This document shows positions 50,370 to 59,428 of a stretch of 64,000 bases of DNA, piece by piece. The stretch is taken from contig CAYPGQ010000004.1 in the NCBI GenBank assembly GCA_964410125.1, positions 37,309 through 101,308 of the forward strand, given 5' to 3'. A model generated the notes under the pieces. It was not told the origin of the DNA. It ran no database searches and saw only the letters and a list, made by a program, of their open reading frames with translations. The translations under genes were made by a program, and so were the position numbers. Source of the stretch: G020348385 sp964410125 (GTDB lineage Bacteria; Acidobacteriota; Aminicenantia; Aminicenantales; Aminicenantaceae). Position 1 is the stretch's first letter. Every line of letters begins with the position of its first letter.

Positions 50370-51217
50370 CAGGCTAAGACCTCTTGTGAAGTAAACTTTT
50401 GAGCGATATGGTTGACCACAACTCTGATTTGAGAAATCATTTTTACCCTTTCTGTGACGCTGATAGCTCCTCTTGAATCTAAAAGATTAAAAAAATGGGA
50501 GCATTTTAAGCACATATCATAGGCAGGAAGAAGCAAGTCTTTATCAACAAGCCGCTGCGCTTCTCTATGATTTTTCTGGAAGAAACTATGGAGCAGTCGT
50601 ACATCCGCTTGGTTGAAATTGTACTCGGAGAACTCTTTTTCTTCTCGAACTCTCAAATCTCGATAGGTGACATCATCTGACCAATTCAGGCTAAAAATGT
50701 TGTCTTTTTCCTCCAAGAACATCTCCAGTCTTTCCAGGCCGTAAGTAATCTCCACAGGCACAGGAGAAAGGTCGATTCCACCGGCTTGTTGAAAGTAAGT
50801 GAACTGAGTAATCTCTAAGCCGTCCAGCAATACCTGCCATCCCACTCCCCATGCCCCGATGCTGGGAGACTCCCAATCGTCCTCATCGAAGCGTATATCA
50901 TGATCCTGGAGGTCGATGCCCAAAGAAGTCAGGCTGTCGATATACATCTTCTGAATATCAGAGGGAGCTGGCTTGATTATCACTTGATACTGGAAGTGTT
51001 TCTGTACTCTGTGGGGATTTTCACCAAATCTTCCATCCGTCGGCCTCCGCGATGGCTGGACATAGGCTACCTTCCAGTCCCTGTCATCTAAAACTCGGAA
51101 AAAGGTATCGGGAGTCATAGTTCCAGCCCCAACTTCCACATCATAGGGTTGAGCCAGATAACAGCCCTGATCTGCCCAATATCTCTGGAGGGACATGATT
51201 AAATTTTGCAGACTCAT
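50369..51217 (-). CDS. glyQ: Glycyl-tRNA synthetase alpha subunit
   Basis: 282 residues from ATG 51217, which gives the family start (MSLQNLIMSLQRYWADQGC). The frame is open 36 codons farther upstream, but that part overlaps gcvPB and lacks similarity. Blocks are YDVEVGAGTMTPDTFFRVL, YVQPSRRPTDGRFGENPHR, HDIRFDEDDWESPSIGAWGV and TYFQQAGGIDLSPVPVEITY. It holds the catalytic centre for glycyl-adenylate formation. Placing it behind the glycine decarboxylase genes joins glycine breakdown with tRNA charging. Confidence 0.95.
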   Translation of the reverse strand: MSLQNLIMSLQRYWADQGCYLAQPYDVEVGAGTMTPDTFFRVLDDRDWKVAYVQPSRRPTDGRFGENPHRVQKHFQYQVIIKPAPSDIQKMYIDSLTSLGIDLQDHDIRFDEDDWESPSIGAWGVGWQVLLDGLEITQFTYFQQAGGIDLSPVPVEITYGLERLEMFLEEKDNIFSLNWSDDVTYRDLRVREEKEFSEYNFNQADVRLLHSFFQKNHREAQRLVDKDLLLPAYDMCLKCSHFFNLLDSRGAISVTERVKMISQIRVVVNHIAQKFTSQEVLA

Positions 51218-51239
51218 TCTTGCTCGGTTAACTCCCTTG

Positions 51240-52697
51240 TTATTCGTCGTTACGGTTTTTGTGCCAACGCAAAACAGGATTCCGGGCAGCGCTGGTTTCA
51301 TCCAAACGCCGCACATATGAAACATGAGGGGCGTTTTTAAGCACCTCCGGATTGTTTCTCGACTCTTGTGCGATCTGTTTCATGGCTTCTATGAAACGAT
51401 CCAGCTCTCTCTTACTCTCGGTTTCCGTGGGCTCTATCATCAAGGCTCCTTGGACTATCAGGGGAAAAGACATGGTCGGGGGATGCACATCGTAATCTAT
51501 CAGTCGTTTCGCGATATCGATATTGTTCACCCCATACTTTTTCTGGATTTTATCCGAAAAAACACATTCGTGAAGAGTGAGAGTTTTATACTTGAGATGA
51601 TAATCGTTTTCCAGACTCTTGCGGATGTAGTTTGAATTCAGAACAGCAACTTCAGAAATTTCTTTTAGACCTGTCGGACCAAGAGATAATATGTACACCA
51701 TCGCTTTGAGGACAACCAGAAAGTTACCGTGGAAACTTCGCACTCTCCCGATACTTTTTGGCCGTTCCATGTTCAAATGAAAGATCCCATTTTTTGTATC
51801 AATGATCGGAAAAGGGAGGTAAGGTTCCAACTCCTTCTTCACTCCCACAGGTCCTGATCCTGGACCTCCTCCTCCATGAGGAGTGGAAAACGTCTTGTGC
51901 AAATTGAGATGAATGACATCTACTCCCATGTCCCCTGGCCTGCACGTCCCGATAAGAGCATTCATGTTGGCACCGTCCATGTAGACAAAACCTCCCTTGG
52001 CATGGACTATTTCGGTTATCTTTTTTATTTCGGTTTCAAAAACGCCCAAAGTATTGGGATTGGTCACCATCAAGGCTGCCACATCTTCTGTCATGTTCTT
52101 TTTTAGGTCCTCCACATCTATTGTCCCCGATTCGTTCGATTTGATCTCCTGTACCCGGTAGCCACAAACATGAGCGCTGGATGGATTAGTTCCATGAGCG
52201 GAGTCCGGAATCAAGACAATTTTTCTCGGATTTCCCCTTTCTTCCAAACAAGCCCGTATCAACAACATCCCGACGAGCTCTCCTTGAGCCCCTGCTGAAG
52301 GTTGGAGAGTGTAGGCATCCATGCCTGTGATATTCTTCAGAAGCTCTTCTGTCATTTTAAGAATTTTAAGGCTCCCTTGCGCTAATTCTTCCGAAGCCTC
52401 GGGATGAGAACGCAGAAACTCTTTTTTCGAAGCAAGTTTTTCATTGATCTTGGGATTGTATTTCATCGTACAGGATCCTAGAGGGTAAAAACCCAGATCG
52501 ATACAAAAATTCGTCTGGGAAAGCCGAGTGAAATGTCTCACCACTTCCACTTCGGAAACCTCAGGAAATCCGTCAATTTCTTCTCTCGATGGAATATTTT
52601 TCAAGATATCGTCTATCACAGGCACATCCAGCTTCGGCAAGAGGAATCCCCTTTTGCCCGAGCCGCTGATTTCGAATATCAGAGATTCCCGGATCAT
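51240..52697 (-). CDS. gcvPB: Glycine decarboxylase (P protein) subunit 2
   Basis: 485 residues from ATG 52697, which forms an ATGA overlap with gcvPA and has AAGG seven bases upstream; ATG 52703 is the alternative. The PLP-lysine lies in HLNLHKTFSTPHGGGGPGSG, a glycine-rich loop diagnostic of the P protein. Other blocks: FYPLGSCTMKYNPKINE, LQPSAGAQGELVGMLLI, HGTNPSSAHVCGY, YMDGANMNALIG. With GcvPA it removes CO2 from glycine and loads the aminomethyl group on GcvH. Confidence 0.95.
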   Translation of the reverse strand: MIRESLIFEISGSGKRGFLLPKLDVPVIDDILKNIPSREEIDGFPEVSEVEVVRHFTRLSQTNFCIDLGFYPLGSCTMKYNPKINEKLASKKEFLRSHPEASEELAQGSLKILKMTEELLKNITGMDAYTLQPSAGAQGELVGMLLIRACLEERGNPRKIVLIPDSAHGTNPSSAHVCGYRVQEIKSNESGTIDVEDLKKNMTEDVAALMVTNPNTLGVFETEIKKITEIVHAKGGFVYMDGANMNALIGTCRPGDMGVDVIHLNLHKTFSTPHGGGGPGSGPVGVKKELEPYLPFPIIDTKNGIFHLNMERPKSIGRVRSFHGNFLVVLKAMVYILSLGPTGLKEISEVAVLNSNYIRKSLENDYHLKYKTLTLHECVFSDKIQKKYGVNNIDIAKRLIDYDVHPPTMSFPLIVQGALMIEPTETESKRELDRFIEAMKQIAQESRNNPEVLKNAPHVSYVRRLDETSAARNPVLRWHKNRNDE

Positions 52698-54040
52698 TGA
52701 CATGCCTTCTCAAGGTGGCCAATAAAGCGATCGATATCCTCTTTTTTATGGGATTCCGTAAAACAGACCAGCACACAATTGGCCAACTCAGGATAGGATT
52801 CCTCAACGGAAAGACCCCCGATAATTCCCTTTTCTTGTAAAAATGTATCGATATCAGCCCAAGGATTTTTAAATTCTAAGATAAACTCATTGAAACACGC
52901 CCCTCGGAACCTCGGTTTAATCCCTTTGATCTGGGTGATTTTGTCCCGTGCGTAGTTCGCTTTCTGAATATTTTGCCAAGCAAGCTCCTTCAATCCTTTT
53001 TTTCCGAGAAGTTCCAGGAAGATGGTCGCCCGCAATGCACACCAAGCCTGATTGGTGCATATATTCGAAGTGGCCCGTTCACGCCTGATGTGCTGTTCCC
53101 TAGTAGAAAGTGTCAAGACAAATCCTCTTTTTCCATCCACATCCTTGGTCTCCCCTGCTATCCGGCCCGGGAATTGGCGCAAAAACTCCTTTTGGCAAGC
53201 CATAAAGCCAAGATAAGGACCACCAAAACTCAGATGGATCCCGAAGGATTGTCCTTCTCCTGAAACAATATCAGCTCCGAGATTCCCAGGAGCTTCCAGT
53301 ATTCCGAATGAAACGGGCTCCGCAACAACCACGACGGATAGGGCTTGACGTTCATGGGTAAGTGCGGAAATATTAGCTATGTTCTCGATAACGCCAAAAA
53401 AATTGGGAGATTGGATCAGGACTGCTGAGGTATCCTCATCTAATTTCTTGTTCAAATCTTCAAAATCAACTTCTCCCCTATCCGAATATGCGATCTCTAC
53501 CACTGATAAATCTAAATTTCGTGAATATGTCTGTATGACCTCTCTGTATTGGGGGTGGACACTTTTCGCCACTAAAATCTTAGGCCTTGATTTTAATCTG
53601 TGTGCCATCAACGCCGCTTCTGCGGCTCCTGAGGCTCCATCGTACAGAGAAGCATTGGCGATGTCCATCCCGGTGAGCTGACAGATCAGGGTCTGAAATT
53701 CAAATATTATCTGTAAAGTCCCCTGGCTGACTTCCGGCTGGTAGGGAGTATAGGGACTTATGAATTCTCCACGACTGCTCAAATAGTCGACAACACTTGG
53801 AATCACATGAGAATAAGCTCCGGCTCCCAAAAATGAGAGAAAATGGTGATAGGAGTTTTGGTTGGCAATTTCCTCGATCTGTCGTGTGAGTTCCGGCTCT
53901 GTCAACGCTTCTGGAACATCCAGTTTCTGTTTGACCTTGAGGTCATCGGGAATGGAACAAAAGAGTTCATCAACAGAGGAAATGCCAATCTTGGCCAACA
54001 TTTCCTTTTTGTCTTTCTCGCTAAGAGAGATATAGCTCAT
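52694..54040 (-). CDS. gcvPA: Glycine decarboxylase (P protein) subunit 1
   Basis: 448 residues from ATG 54040, one base after the gcvH stop. Blocks: FLGAGAYSHVIPSVVDYLSS, FISPYTPYQPEVSQGTLQII, MDIANASLYDGASGAAEAAL, FGGPYLGFMACQKEFLRQFP and RIAGETKDVDGKRGFVLTLS. Split P proteins of this kind occur in Gram-positives, archaea and several anaerobic phyla. The subunit provides part of the active site and binds GcvPB. Confidence 0.95.
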   Translation of the reverse strand: MSYISLSEKDKKEMLAKIGISSVDELFCSIPDDLKVKQKLDVPEALTEPELTRQIEEIANQNSYHHFLSFLGAGAYSHVIPSVVDYLSSRGEFISPYTPYQPEVSQGTLQIIFEFQTLICQLTGMDIANASLYDGASGAAEAALMAHRLKSRPKILVAKSVHPQYREVIQTYSRNLDLSVVEIAYSDRGEVDFEDLNKKLDEDTSAVLIQSPNFFGVIENIANISALTHERQALSVVVVAEPVSFGILEAPGNLGADIVSGEGQSFGIHLSFGGPYLGFMACQKEFLRQFPGRIAGETKDVDGKRGFVLTLSTREQHIRRERATSNICTNQAWCALRATIFLELLGKKGLKELAWQNIQKANYARDKITQIKGIKPRFRGACFNEFILEFKNPWADIDTFLQEKGIIGGLSVEESYPELANCVLVCFTESHKKEDIDRFIGHLEKACQ

Positions 54041-54041
54041 G

Positions 54042-54428
54042 CTAGTCTTCCAGGCCCTCCAAGAATTTCTCATACTCTGATGCAGACATTAAATTTTCCA
54101 ATTCCGTCTCATTCTTGACTTTTATCCGGACTATCCAGCCTTTATCATGAGGATCCTCATTGATCAACTCAGGGAATTCATTCAATTCCTCATTGATTTC
54201 CATGACTTCTCCAGATATCGGGGAATAGATATCTGATACAGCCTTGACAGATTCGATGACACCAAGGGATTGATGAAATTCCAGTTGTGCTCCAGATTGT
54301 GGCAATTCAACATAAACGACATCCCCAAGCTGTTTTTGTGCAAAATCTGTGATCCCTACTGTGGCATTCTCTCCATCAATCCTCAGCCATTCATGATCTT
54401 TTGAGTAATAAAAATCATCAGGATACAT
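54042..54428 (-). CDS. gcvH: Glycine cleavage system H protein
   Basis: 128 residues. The lipoyl-lysine is in GVIESVKAVSDIYSPISGEV, flanked by DHEWLRIDGENATVGITDFA and the C-terminal GWIVRIKVKNETELENLM. It shuttles the aminomethyl group from P to T protein and electrons to the L protein. No L protein (lpd) or lipoate ligase is in the operon, so those are encoded elsewhere. Confidence 0.95.
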   Translation of the reverse strand: MYPDDFYYSKDHEWLRIDGENATVGITDFAQKQLGDVVYVELPQSGAQLEFHQSLGVIESVKAVSDIYSPISGEVMEINEELNEFPELINEDPHDKGWIVRIKVKNETELENLMSASEYEKFLEGLED

Positions 54429-54461
54429 GAAAATCCTCCTCTTCTTATTGAGTGCTTGTAA

Positions 54462-55556
54462 TTATTGTTTTTCTTCTTTTTTATAAAAAGGTGTAGGAAC
54501 GACCTTTGCTTTGACCCGTTTTCCCCTTATGTCGATGGCAAACTCTGTCCCGATTTCCGCGTGATCAACGGGGAGATAAGTCAATCCGATACTCTTTTTA
54601 AAAAAAGGAGAAAATGAACCTGATCTCACTTCAGAAATCTTCTCATTTTCGATAAAAACAGGATAATGAGGACGGGCGATTCCCTTCTCTAGCAATTCAA
54701 ACCCGACAATCTTTCTGCGAACGCCCTCTTCCTCCTGTTTGAGCAACGCTTCTCTTCCTAAAAAATCCCCTTTCTTGAATTTGACAAGCCACCGCATCCC
54801 GGCTTCTAAAACGGTTGTGCTTTCATCGATATCATTTCCGTAAAGCATGAGCCTGGCTTCCATACGCAAGGTATCCCGGGCTCCCAGGCCAATCGGTTGA
54901 AGGCCATAAGTTTTCCCCTCTTCCAGGATAGCGTTCCATATTTTTTCTGGATTTTGAGCGAGTGTGTAAATCTCAAAACCATCTTCACCGGTGTAGCCTG
55001 TCCGTGACACAATGGCTTCCACTCCTTCGATAGAGCCTCTCTCCACCGCAAAGCTAGACATCTCTTCCAAATCAATCGCTGTTAAAGGTTGAAGAATTTT
55101 ATTGGCTCCAGGACCTTGTAGTGCCATTTGCGTGTATTCTTCGCTTTTGTTCTGTACCTCAACATCAAATCCATGTTTGTGTCTGAGTATCCACTGGAAA
55201 TCCTTGTCCGTATTGGCTGCATTGACCACAAGAAGATAGGCATTTTCATCCAGATAATAAACGAGAAGATCGTCCACAAACGTGCCTTGGGGAGTGGTCA
55301 AAGCAGAATACTGGGCTTTGTTTGCATCCAGACGCGCCGCATTATTGGGAGTGAGATATTGAACAAAATCCAGCGCCTGATTTCCTGAAATGACGATTTC
55401 TCCCATATGACTTACGTCGAACAAACCTGCCTTTTTACGAACAGCCATGTGTTCTTGTATTATTCCAGTGTATTCGATCGGCATTTCCCAGCCAAAAAAC
55501 TCTACAAACTTTGCACCTGCTGTTTTATGAGCCGAGTAAAGGCGTGTTCTTTGCAT
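54462..55556 (-). CDS. gcvT: Aminomethyltransferase (glycine cleavage T protein)
   Basis: 364 residues from ATG 55556, with AGAGGTG upstream; the 41 codons open farther upstream overlap the argS promoter and lack similarity. Blocks: AKFVEFFGWEMPIEYTGI, VSHMGEIVISG, GYTGEDGFEIYTLAQNPEKI, LGARDTLRMEARLMLYGNDI, and C-terminal RSGSFSPFFKKSIGLTYL. It releases ammonia and makes 5,10-methylene-tetrahydrofolate. It opens the six-gene operon gcvT-H-PA-PB-glyQ-glyS. Confidence 0.95.
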   Translation of the reverse strand: MQRTRLYSAHKTAGAKFVEFFGWEMPIEYTGIIQEHMAVRKKAGLFDVSHMGEIVISGNQALDFVQYLTPNNAARLDANKAQYSALTTPQGTFVDDLLVYYLDENAYLLVVNAANTDKDFQWILRHKHGFDVEVQNKSEEYTQMALQGPGANKILQPLTAIDLEEMSSFAVERGSIEGVEAIVSRTGYTGEDGFEIYTLAQNPEKIWNAILEEGKTYGLQPIGLGARDTLRMEARLMLYGNDIDESTTVLEAGMRWLVKFKKGDFLGREALLKQEEEGVRRKIVGFELLEKGIARPHYPVFIENEKISEVRSGSFSPFFKKSIGLTYLPVDHAEIGTEFAIDIRGKRVKAKVVPTPFYKKEEKQ

Positions 55557-55683
55557 ATCGCACCTCTGCGAAATGTATTTACTACCATATAATAATCCGA
55601 GATGCAAGAGAAGAAAAAGGGAAGGACAAAAAAATGGGCGCATTTCCAAAAAAATTGAACCGTCCCTATTTTTTTGCAAATTT

Positions 55684-55691
55684 GCTATAAT
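55684..55691 (+). promoter_or_regulatory. Extended -10 promoter of argS
   Basis: GCTATAAT at 55684-55691, within TTTGCTATAATGG: a consensus TATAAT preceded by TGC, the extended -10 pattern, with no good -35. The start would be near 55698, only about six bases before ATG 55704, so the mRNA is close to leaderless. Confidence 0.55.
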
Positions 55692-55703
55692 GGATGGCTA
55701 CCG

Positions 55704-57641
55704 ATGATTAGATACAAGGCCAAACTTAAAGAACAAATCCGTCAATCGCTGATGGATAGATATCCGCTGAAGGAATCCCAACTGCATATATCTTATACCC
55801 CTCAGGCAAAAATGGGAGATCTTGCCCTCCCGTTCCCTCTTCAACTGGCAAAAGAAATGAAAAGACACCCCAGAGAGCTGGCCGCAGAGATCGTTCCCCT
55901 TTTGTCCGACCTCCCCAGGATCGATAAAATCGAAGTGGCTGGCCCAGGTTTCATCAATCTTTTCTTAAACCGCCGTGATTTTTTTCTCCATCAAGTCGAT
56001 TCTCTCGATAAACGGACATTTCAGCAGGAAGAAAAAAAAATCATCATCGAACACACCAATATCAACCCGAACAAGGCTGCTCATGTGGGCCATCTAAGGA
56101 ACGCTGTTTTGGGAGACACTTTGGGAAGATGCCTGAAATACAAGGAAGAAAACGTCGAAATTCAAAATTACATCGATGACACGGGTATTCAGGTGGTGGA
56201 TGTCACCTTTGGTTTTATGGACATAGAACGTAAGACTCTGGAGGACATCCAGAGGATCGAGGGAAAATTCGATTACTACTGTTGGGATCTGTACACCCGC
56301 GTCTCTTCCTACCTGGAAAAACGCCCTGATGCCCAATCCCGGAAATCCGAAATATTGAGAAAGATCGAAGATGGGGAGCAGCCTGAGGCAGAGATCGCAG
56401 AGCACATATCCAGACGAATCCTAAGGGCCCATCTCGAAACGATGAAACGGATCGATATCAGCTATGATGTTTTGCCGTGTGAAAGCAGCATTCTCGGACA
56501 AAAATTCTGGGATAAAGCCTTTTCTCTATTAAAAGAAAAGCAGGCCATCTACCTTGTGGATGAAGGTTTGAACAAAGGCTGTTGGGTCATGAGGATCGAA
56601 GATGATGAAGAGAGGGAAAAAATCATTATCCGCTCCGACGGAACGGTCACCTACGTGGGGAAGGATATTGCTTATCAACTGTGGAAATTCGGCCTTCTCC
56701 AAAAAGATTTTTACTACGAACCGTTCATTGAGGATAATGGCAAGACCATCTGGATAAGTACGGCCGAACCCAAACAATCCACCTCTTCTTTTGGGGACGG
56801 AACCTTAGTTTACAATGTGATCGATACGCGCCAATCCTATCTCCAGAAAATTGTCGTTCAAGGATTGAAATCATTGGGCTATCAAGATCAAGCCAAAAAA
56901 TCCATCCATTATTCTTATGAAATGGTCGCACTCTCCCCAAAGAGCCTCGATGAACTCGGCCAAAAAGTTTCCGCAGAAGACAAGGAGCGCAATTTTTTAG
57001 AAGTCTCGGGGAGAAAGGGACTGGGAGTGAAAGCGGATGATCTGCTAGACAGGCTGGAACAAAAAGCTTTTCTGGAAGTGGAAAAAAGAAACCAGGATCT
57101 GCCTTCGGAACAGAGAAGGCTTATCGCCCGACAGATCGCCACCGGAGCTCTGCGCTATTTTATGCTGAAGTTTGCCAGAAATTCGATCATCGTTTTCGAT
57201 TTTGAGGAAGCTCTGAATTTCGAAGGAGAAACCGGCCCTTACCTCCAGTATTCCTTTGTTCGGATCAACAGCATATTTCGTAAACTCAAAGAGAGAGAAA
57301 ACTTCGCAGAAAAAGATCTTAAAACCTTAGGGCTCGAACAAAACATTCCCATAGACACTCTTCCGGAGCAAGAACAGGAAGACTTTTGGGAGCTCGTTTT
57401 TTATGCCTCCCAATTCGAGGAGGAAATCCAGCATTCTGTGCGTTCACTGGAGTTTTCCCATTTAGCCAAATTTGCCTTTAATCTCTGCCAAAAATTCAAT
57501 GCTTATTATCATAAATACTCTATCCTTGCGGAAAAGGACCAAAACACCAAGTCCCTTCGCATATGGACGATTCAATATGTCAGGGAAATATTAAAAAGAG
57601 TTCTTTCCCTTATGGGTATCCCACAACCGGCAAGGATGTAA
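55704..57641 (+). CDS. argS: Arginyl-tRNA synthetase
   Basis: 645 residues from ATG 55704; a frame opening at TTG 55674 would overlap the promoter. It has the N-terminal tRNA D-arm domain (about 1-100), class I HIGH motif as HVGH in NPNKAAHVGHLRNAVLGD, the ENYIDDTG-type block (IQNYIDDTGIQVVDV), and a KMSKS-loop variant in EVSGRKGLGVKADDLLDRLE. The C-terminal DALR helix bundle holds NFEGETGPYLQYSFVRINSI. The loop lacks the Lys-Met of KMSK; ArgRS enzymes often do. It sits divergently from gcvT. Confidence 0.95.
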   Translation: MIRYKAKLKEQIRQSLMDRYPLKESQLHISYTPQAKMGDLALPFPLQLAKEMKRHPRELAAEIVPLLSDLPRIDKIEVAGPGFINLFLNRRDFFLHQVDSLDKRTFQQEEKKIIIEHTNINPNKAAHVGHLRNAVLGDTLGRCLKYKEENVEIQNYIDDTGIQVVDVTFGFMDIERKTLEDIQRIEGKFDYYCWDLYTRVSSYLEKRPDAQSRKSEILRKIEDGEQPEAEIAEHISRRILRAHLETMKRIDISYDVLPCESSILGQKFWDKAFSLLKEKQAIYLVDEGLNKGCWVMRIEDDEEREKIIIRSDGTVTYVGKDIAYQLWKFGLLQKDFYYEPFIEDNGKTIWISTAEPKQSTSSFGDGTLVYNVIDTRQSYLQKIVVQGLKSLGYQDQAKKSIHYSYEMVALSPKSLDELGQKVSAEDKERNFLEVSGRKGLGVKADDLLDRLEQKAFLEVEKRNQDLPSEQRRLIARQIATGALRYFMLKFARNSIIVFDFEEALNFEGETGPYLQYSFVRINSIFRKLKERENFAEKDLKTLGLEQNIPIDTLPEQEQEDFWELVFYASQFEEEIQHSVRSLEFSHLAKFAFNLCQKFNAYYHKYSILAEKDQNTKSLRIWTIQYVREILKRVLSLMGIPQPARM

Positions 57642-57734
57642 CGTTTTTTTATAGGTAAAAGTTTAATAACCTGTATAATTCAGGATAACAAAATCTACAT
57701 ATAAATTTGGAATGGAGGTAAAAAAAATTCAAAA

Positions 57735-58661
57735 ATGATTGAAGTGGAACATCTTTTCAAAAAGTACGGAGATCTTTTGGCCGTCCATGACTTGAGTTTT
57801 TCAGTTAAAAAAGGCCAAATTTGGGGACTCCTTGGGCCGAATGCAGCAGGGAAAACCACAACCATGCGGATTCTCACCGGGTATATGCCCGCAACGGACG
57901 GGAAGGCGATAGTGGCTGGATATGACGTGTTCGAACAGCCTAACAAAGTCAAAAGGATTATAGGGTATCTGCCTGAGAACGTCCCGTTGTATCCGGAAAT
58001 GACGGTTCAGTCTTTCCTCCATTTCGTGGCCGAGATCAAACAAATTCCTGCCTCAAAGAGGAAAGAGTCTGTTGAGAAATCTATCTCCCTTAGTACGCTG
58101 GAGTCGGTGCGGGGAAGGCTTATCAAGAATATATCCCGTGGTTTCAAACAGCGTGTGGGCATCGCCCAAACTCTGATCCATGATCCTCAAGTCCTTATTT
58201 TGGATGAGCCGACGATCGGCCTGGACCCTGCCCAGATCATTGAAATCCGCCAACTCATTAAAACCCTCAAAGGAGACCACACGATCATTCTCTCCACCCA
58301 CATTTTGGCAGAGGTAACACAAACATGTGACGGCGTGGTTATCATCAATGAAGGAAAACTCATGGCATCAGGGTCATTAGAGGAGCTCACCGCATCGTTA
58401 CAGGAAAAGGATGGTGTTTTCATCAGACTAAGAGAAGGAGGAAAAGAGAAAGTGGAACACTTCCAAAACATCGCTGGTGTGGACAAGGTCTCGATTCGGG
58501 ATGATGGATATAAGATCGAATGGACCAGAGGTAATGACAGCAGGGACGATATCACACGATATATCGTGGAAAGGAACTGGGGACTTCTGGAAATGAGGTC
58601 TCTGGCCATGGACATCGAGGAGCTCTACCTCAGAGTCATCACAGGGGGGACAGAACAATGA
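57735..58661 (+). CDS. ABC exporter ATP-binding protein (GldA-like)
   Basis: 308 residues. Walker A GPNAAGKTTTM (about 35-45), signature NISRGFKQRVGIAQTL (LSGGQ variant common in GldA/CcmA-type proteins), Walker B VLILDEPTIGLDPAQI and the His switch LSTHIL. A C-terminal extension of about 80 residues follows. It energises the permease encoded next (ATGA overlap). A TATAAT at 57674-57679 is a possible promoter; GGAGG is somewhat far (about 15 bases) from the ATG. Confidence 0.93.
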   Translation: MIEVEHLFKKYGDLLAVHDLSFSVKKGQIWGLLGPNAAGKTTTMRILTGYMPATDGKAIVAGYDVFEQPNKVKRIIGYLPENVPLYPEMTVQSFLHFVAEIKQIPASKRKESVEKSISLSTLESVRGRLIKNISRGFKQRVGIAQTLIHDPQVLILDEPTIGLDPAQIIEIRQLIKTLKGDHTIILSTHILAEVTQTCDGVVIINEGKLMASGSLEELTASLQEKDGVFIRLREGGKEKVEHFQNIAGVDKVSIRDDGYKIEWTRGNDSRDDITRYIVERNWGLLEMRSLAMDIEELYLRVITGGTEQ

Positions 58662-59425
58662 CAAACATCTGGGCTGTATGCAAAAAAGAGATTAAATCGT
58701 ACTTCACCTCCCCGATCGCTTATGTCGCCATCACTGTTTATCTTGTCTTGGTCGGATTCTTTTTCTACAGTCTTATCTGGTGGTTCAACACCCAGTCCAT
58801 GCAGATGGCTCAAAATCCCTACTACCTCCAACAGATGAACATTAACCAGATGGTCTTCTCTCCCCTATTCCACAACATCAGCATCATTCTCCTGTTGATG
58901 ATCCCCTTGCTAACCATGCGTCTTTTTTCAGAAGAGAAAAAGATCAAAACAGATGAACTGCTTTACACATCACCCATATCCATTAATCAGATTATCCTCG
59001 GCAAATATTTTGCCAGTCTCTTTGTCTTGCTTGTGATGTTGCTGCTGACCGGGATTCTATCCTTGCTCACTTTTGTGTACGGAAATCCTGAACTGAAACC
59101 CATTCTCATCGGATATTTGGGTCTTTTTTTGATGGGCGCGGCCTTTGTGGCCGTAGGTATCTTTTTCTCATCTGTTACGGAAAACCAGATCGTAGCCGCT
59201 GTTTTAACCTTTGGATCCCTCCTTCTATTCTGGGTTTTGAACTGGGCCTCCTATTCTGCCGGAGGGATATGGAGAGAAATCCTCAATTACGTTTCCTTTT
59301 TTCAGCATTTCGATGATATGACCAAAGGAATCCTGGATACTACAGATCTTGTTTATTACATTAGTTTCATCTTTTTGGGATTATTCCTCACACATTCTGT
59401 GATCCAGTCTAGAAAGTGGAGATAG
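58658..59425 (+). CDS. ABC-2 type permease (GldF-like)
   Basis: 255 residues with six TM segments, beginning with the family start ICAVCKKEIKSYFTSPIAYV-like WAVCKKEIKSYFTSPIAYVA. EEKKIKTDELLYTSPISINQ is the conserved cytoplasmic loop that contacts the ATPase. In Bacteroidota the homologous GldAFG set supports gliding; in non-gliding phyla the substrate is unknown. It is followed after 3 bp by the GldG-like gene. Confidence 0.9.
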   Translation: MTNIWAVCKKEIKSYFTSPIAYVAITVYLVLVGFFFYSLIWWFNTQSMQMAQNPYYLQQMNINQMVFSPLFHNISIILLLMIPLLTMRLFSEEKKIKTDELLYTSPISINQIILGKYFASLFVLLVMLLLTGILSLLTFVYGNPELKPILIGYLGLFLMGAAFVAVGIFFSSVTENQIVAAVLTFGSLLLFWVLNWASYSAGGIWREILNYVSFFQHFDDMTKGILDTTDLVYYISFIFLGLFLTHSVIQSRKWR

Positions 59426-59428
59426 GAA

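Noticed and set aside
55557..55703. Glycine riboswitch before gcvT
   Set aside because: The gap is only 147 bp, shared with the argS promoter, and shows no tandem aptamer core.
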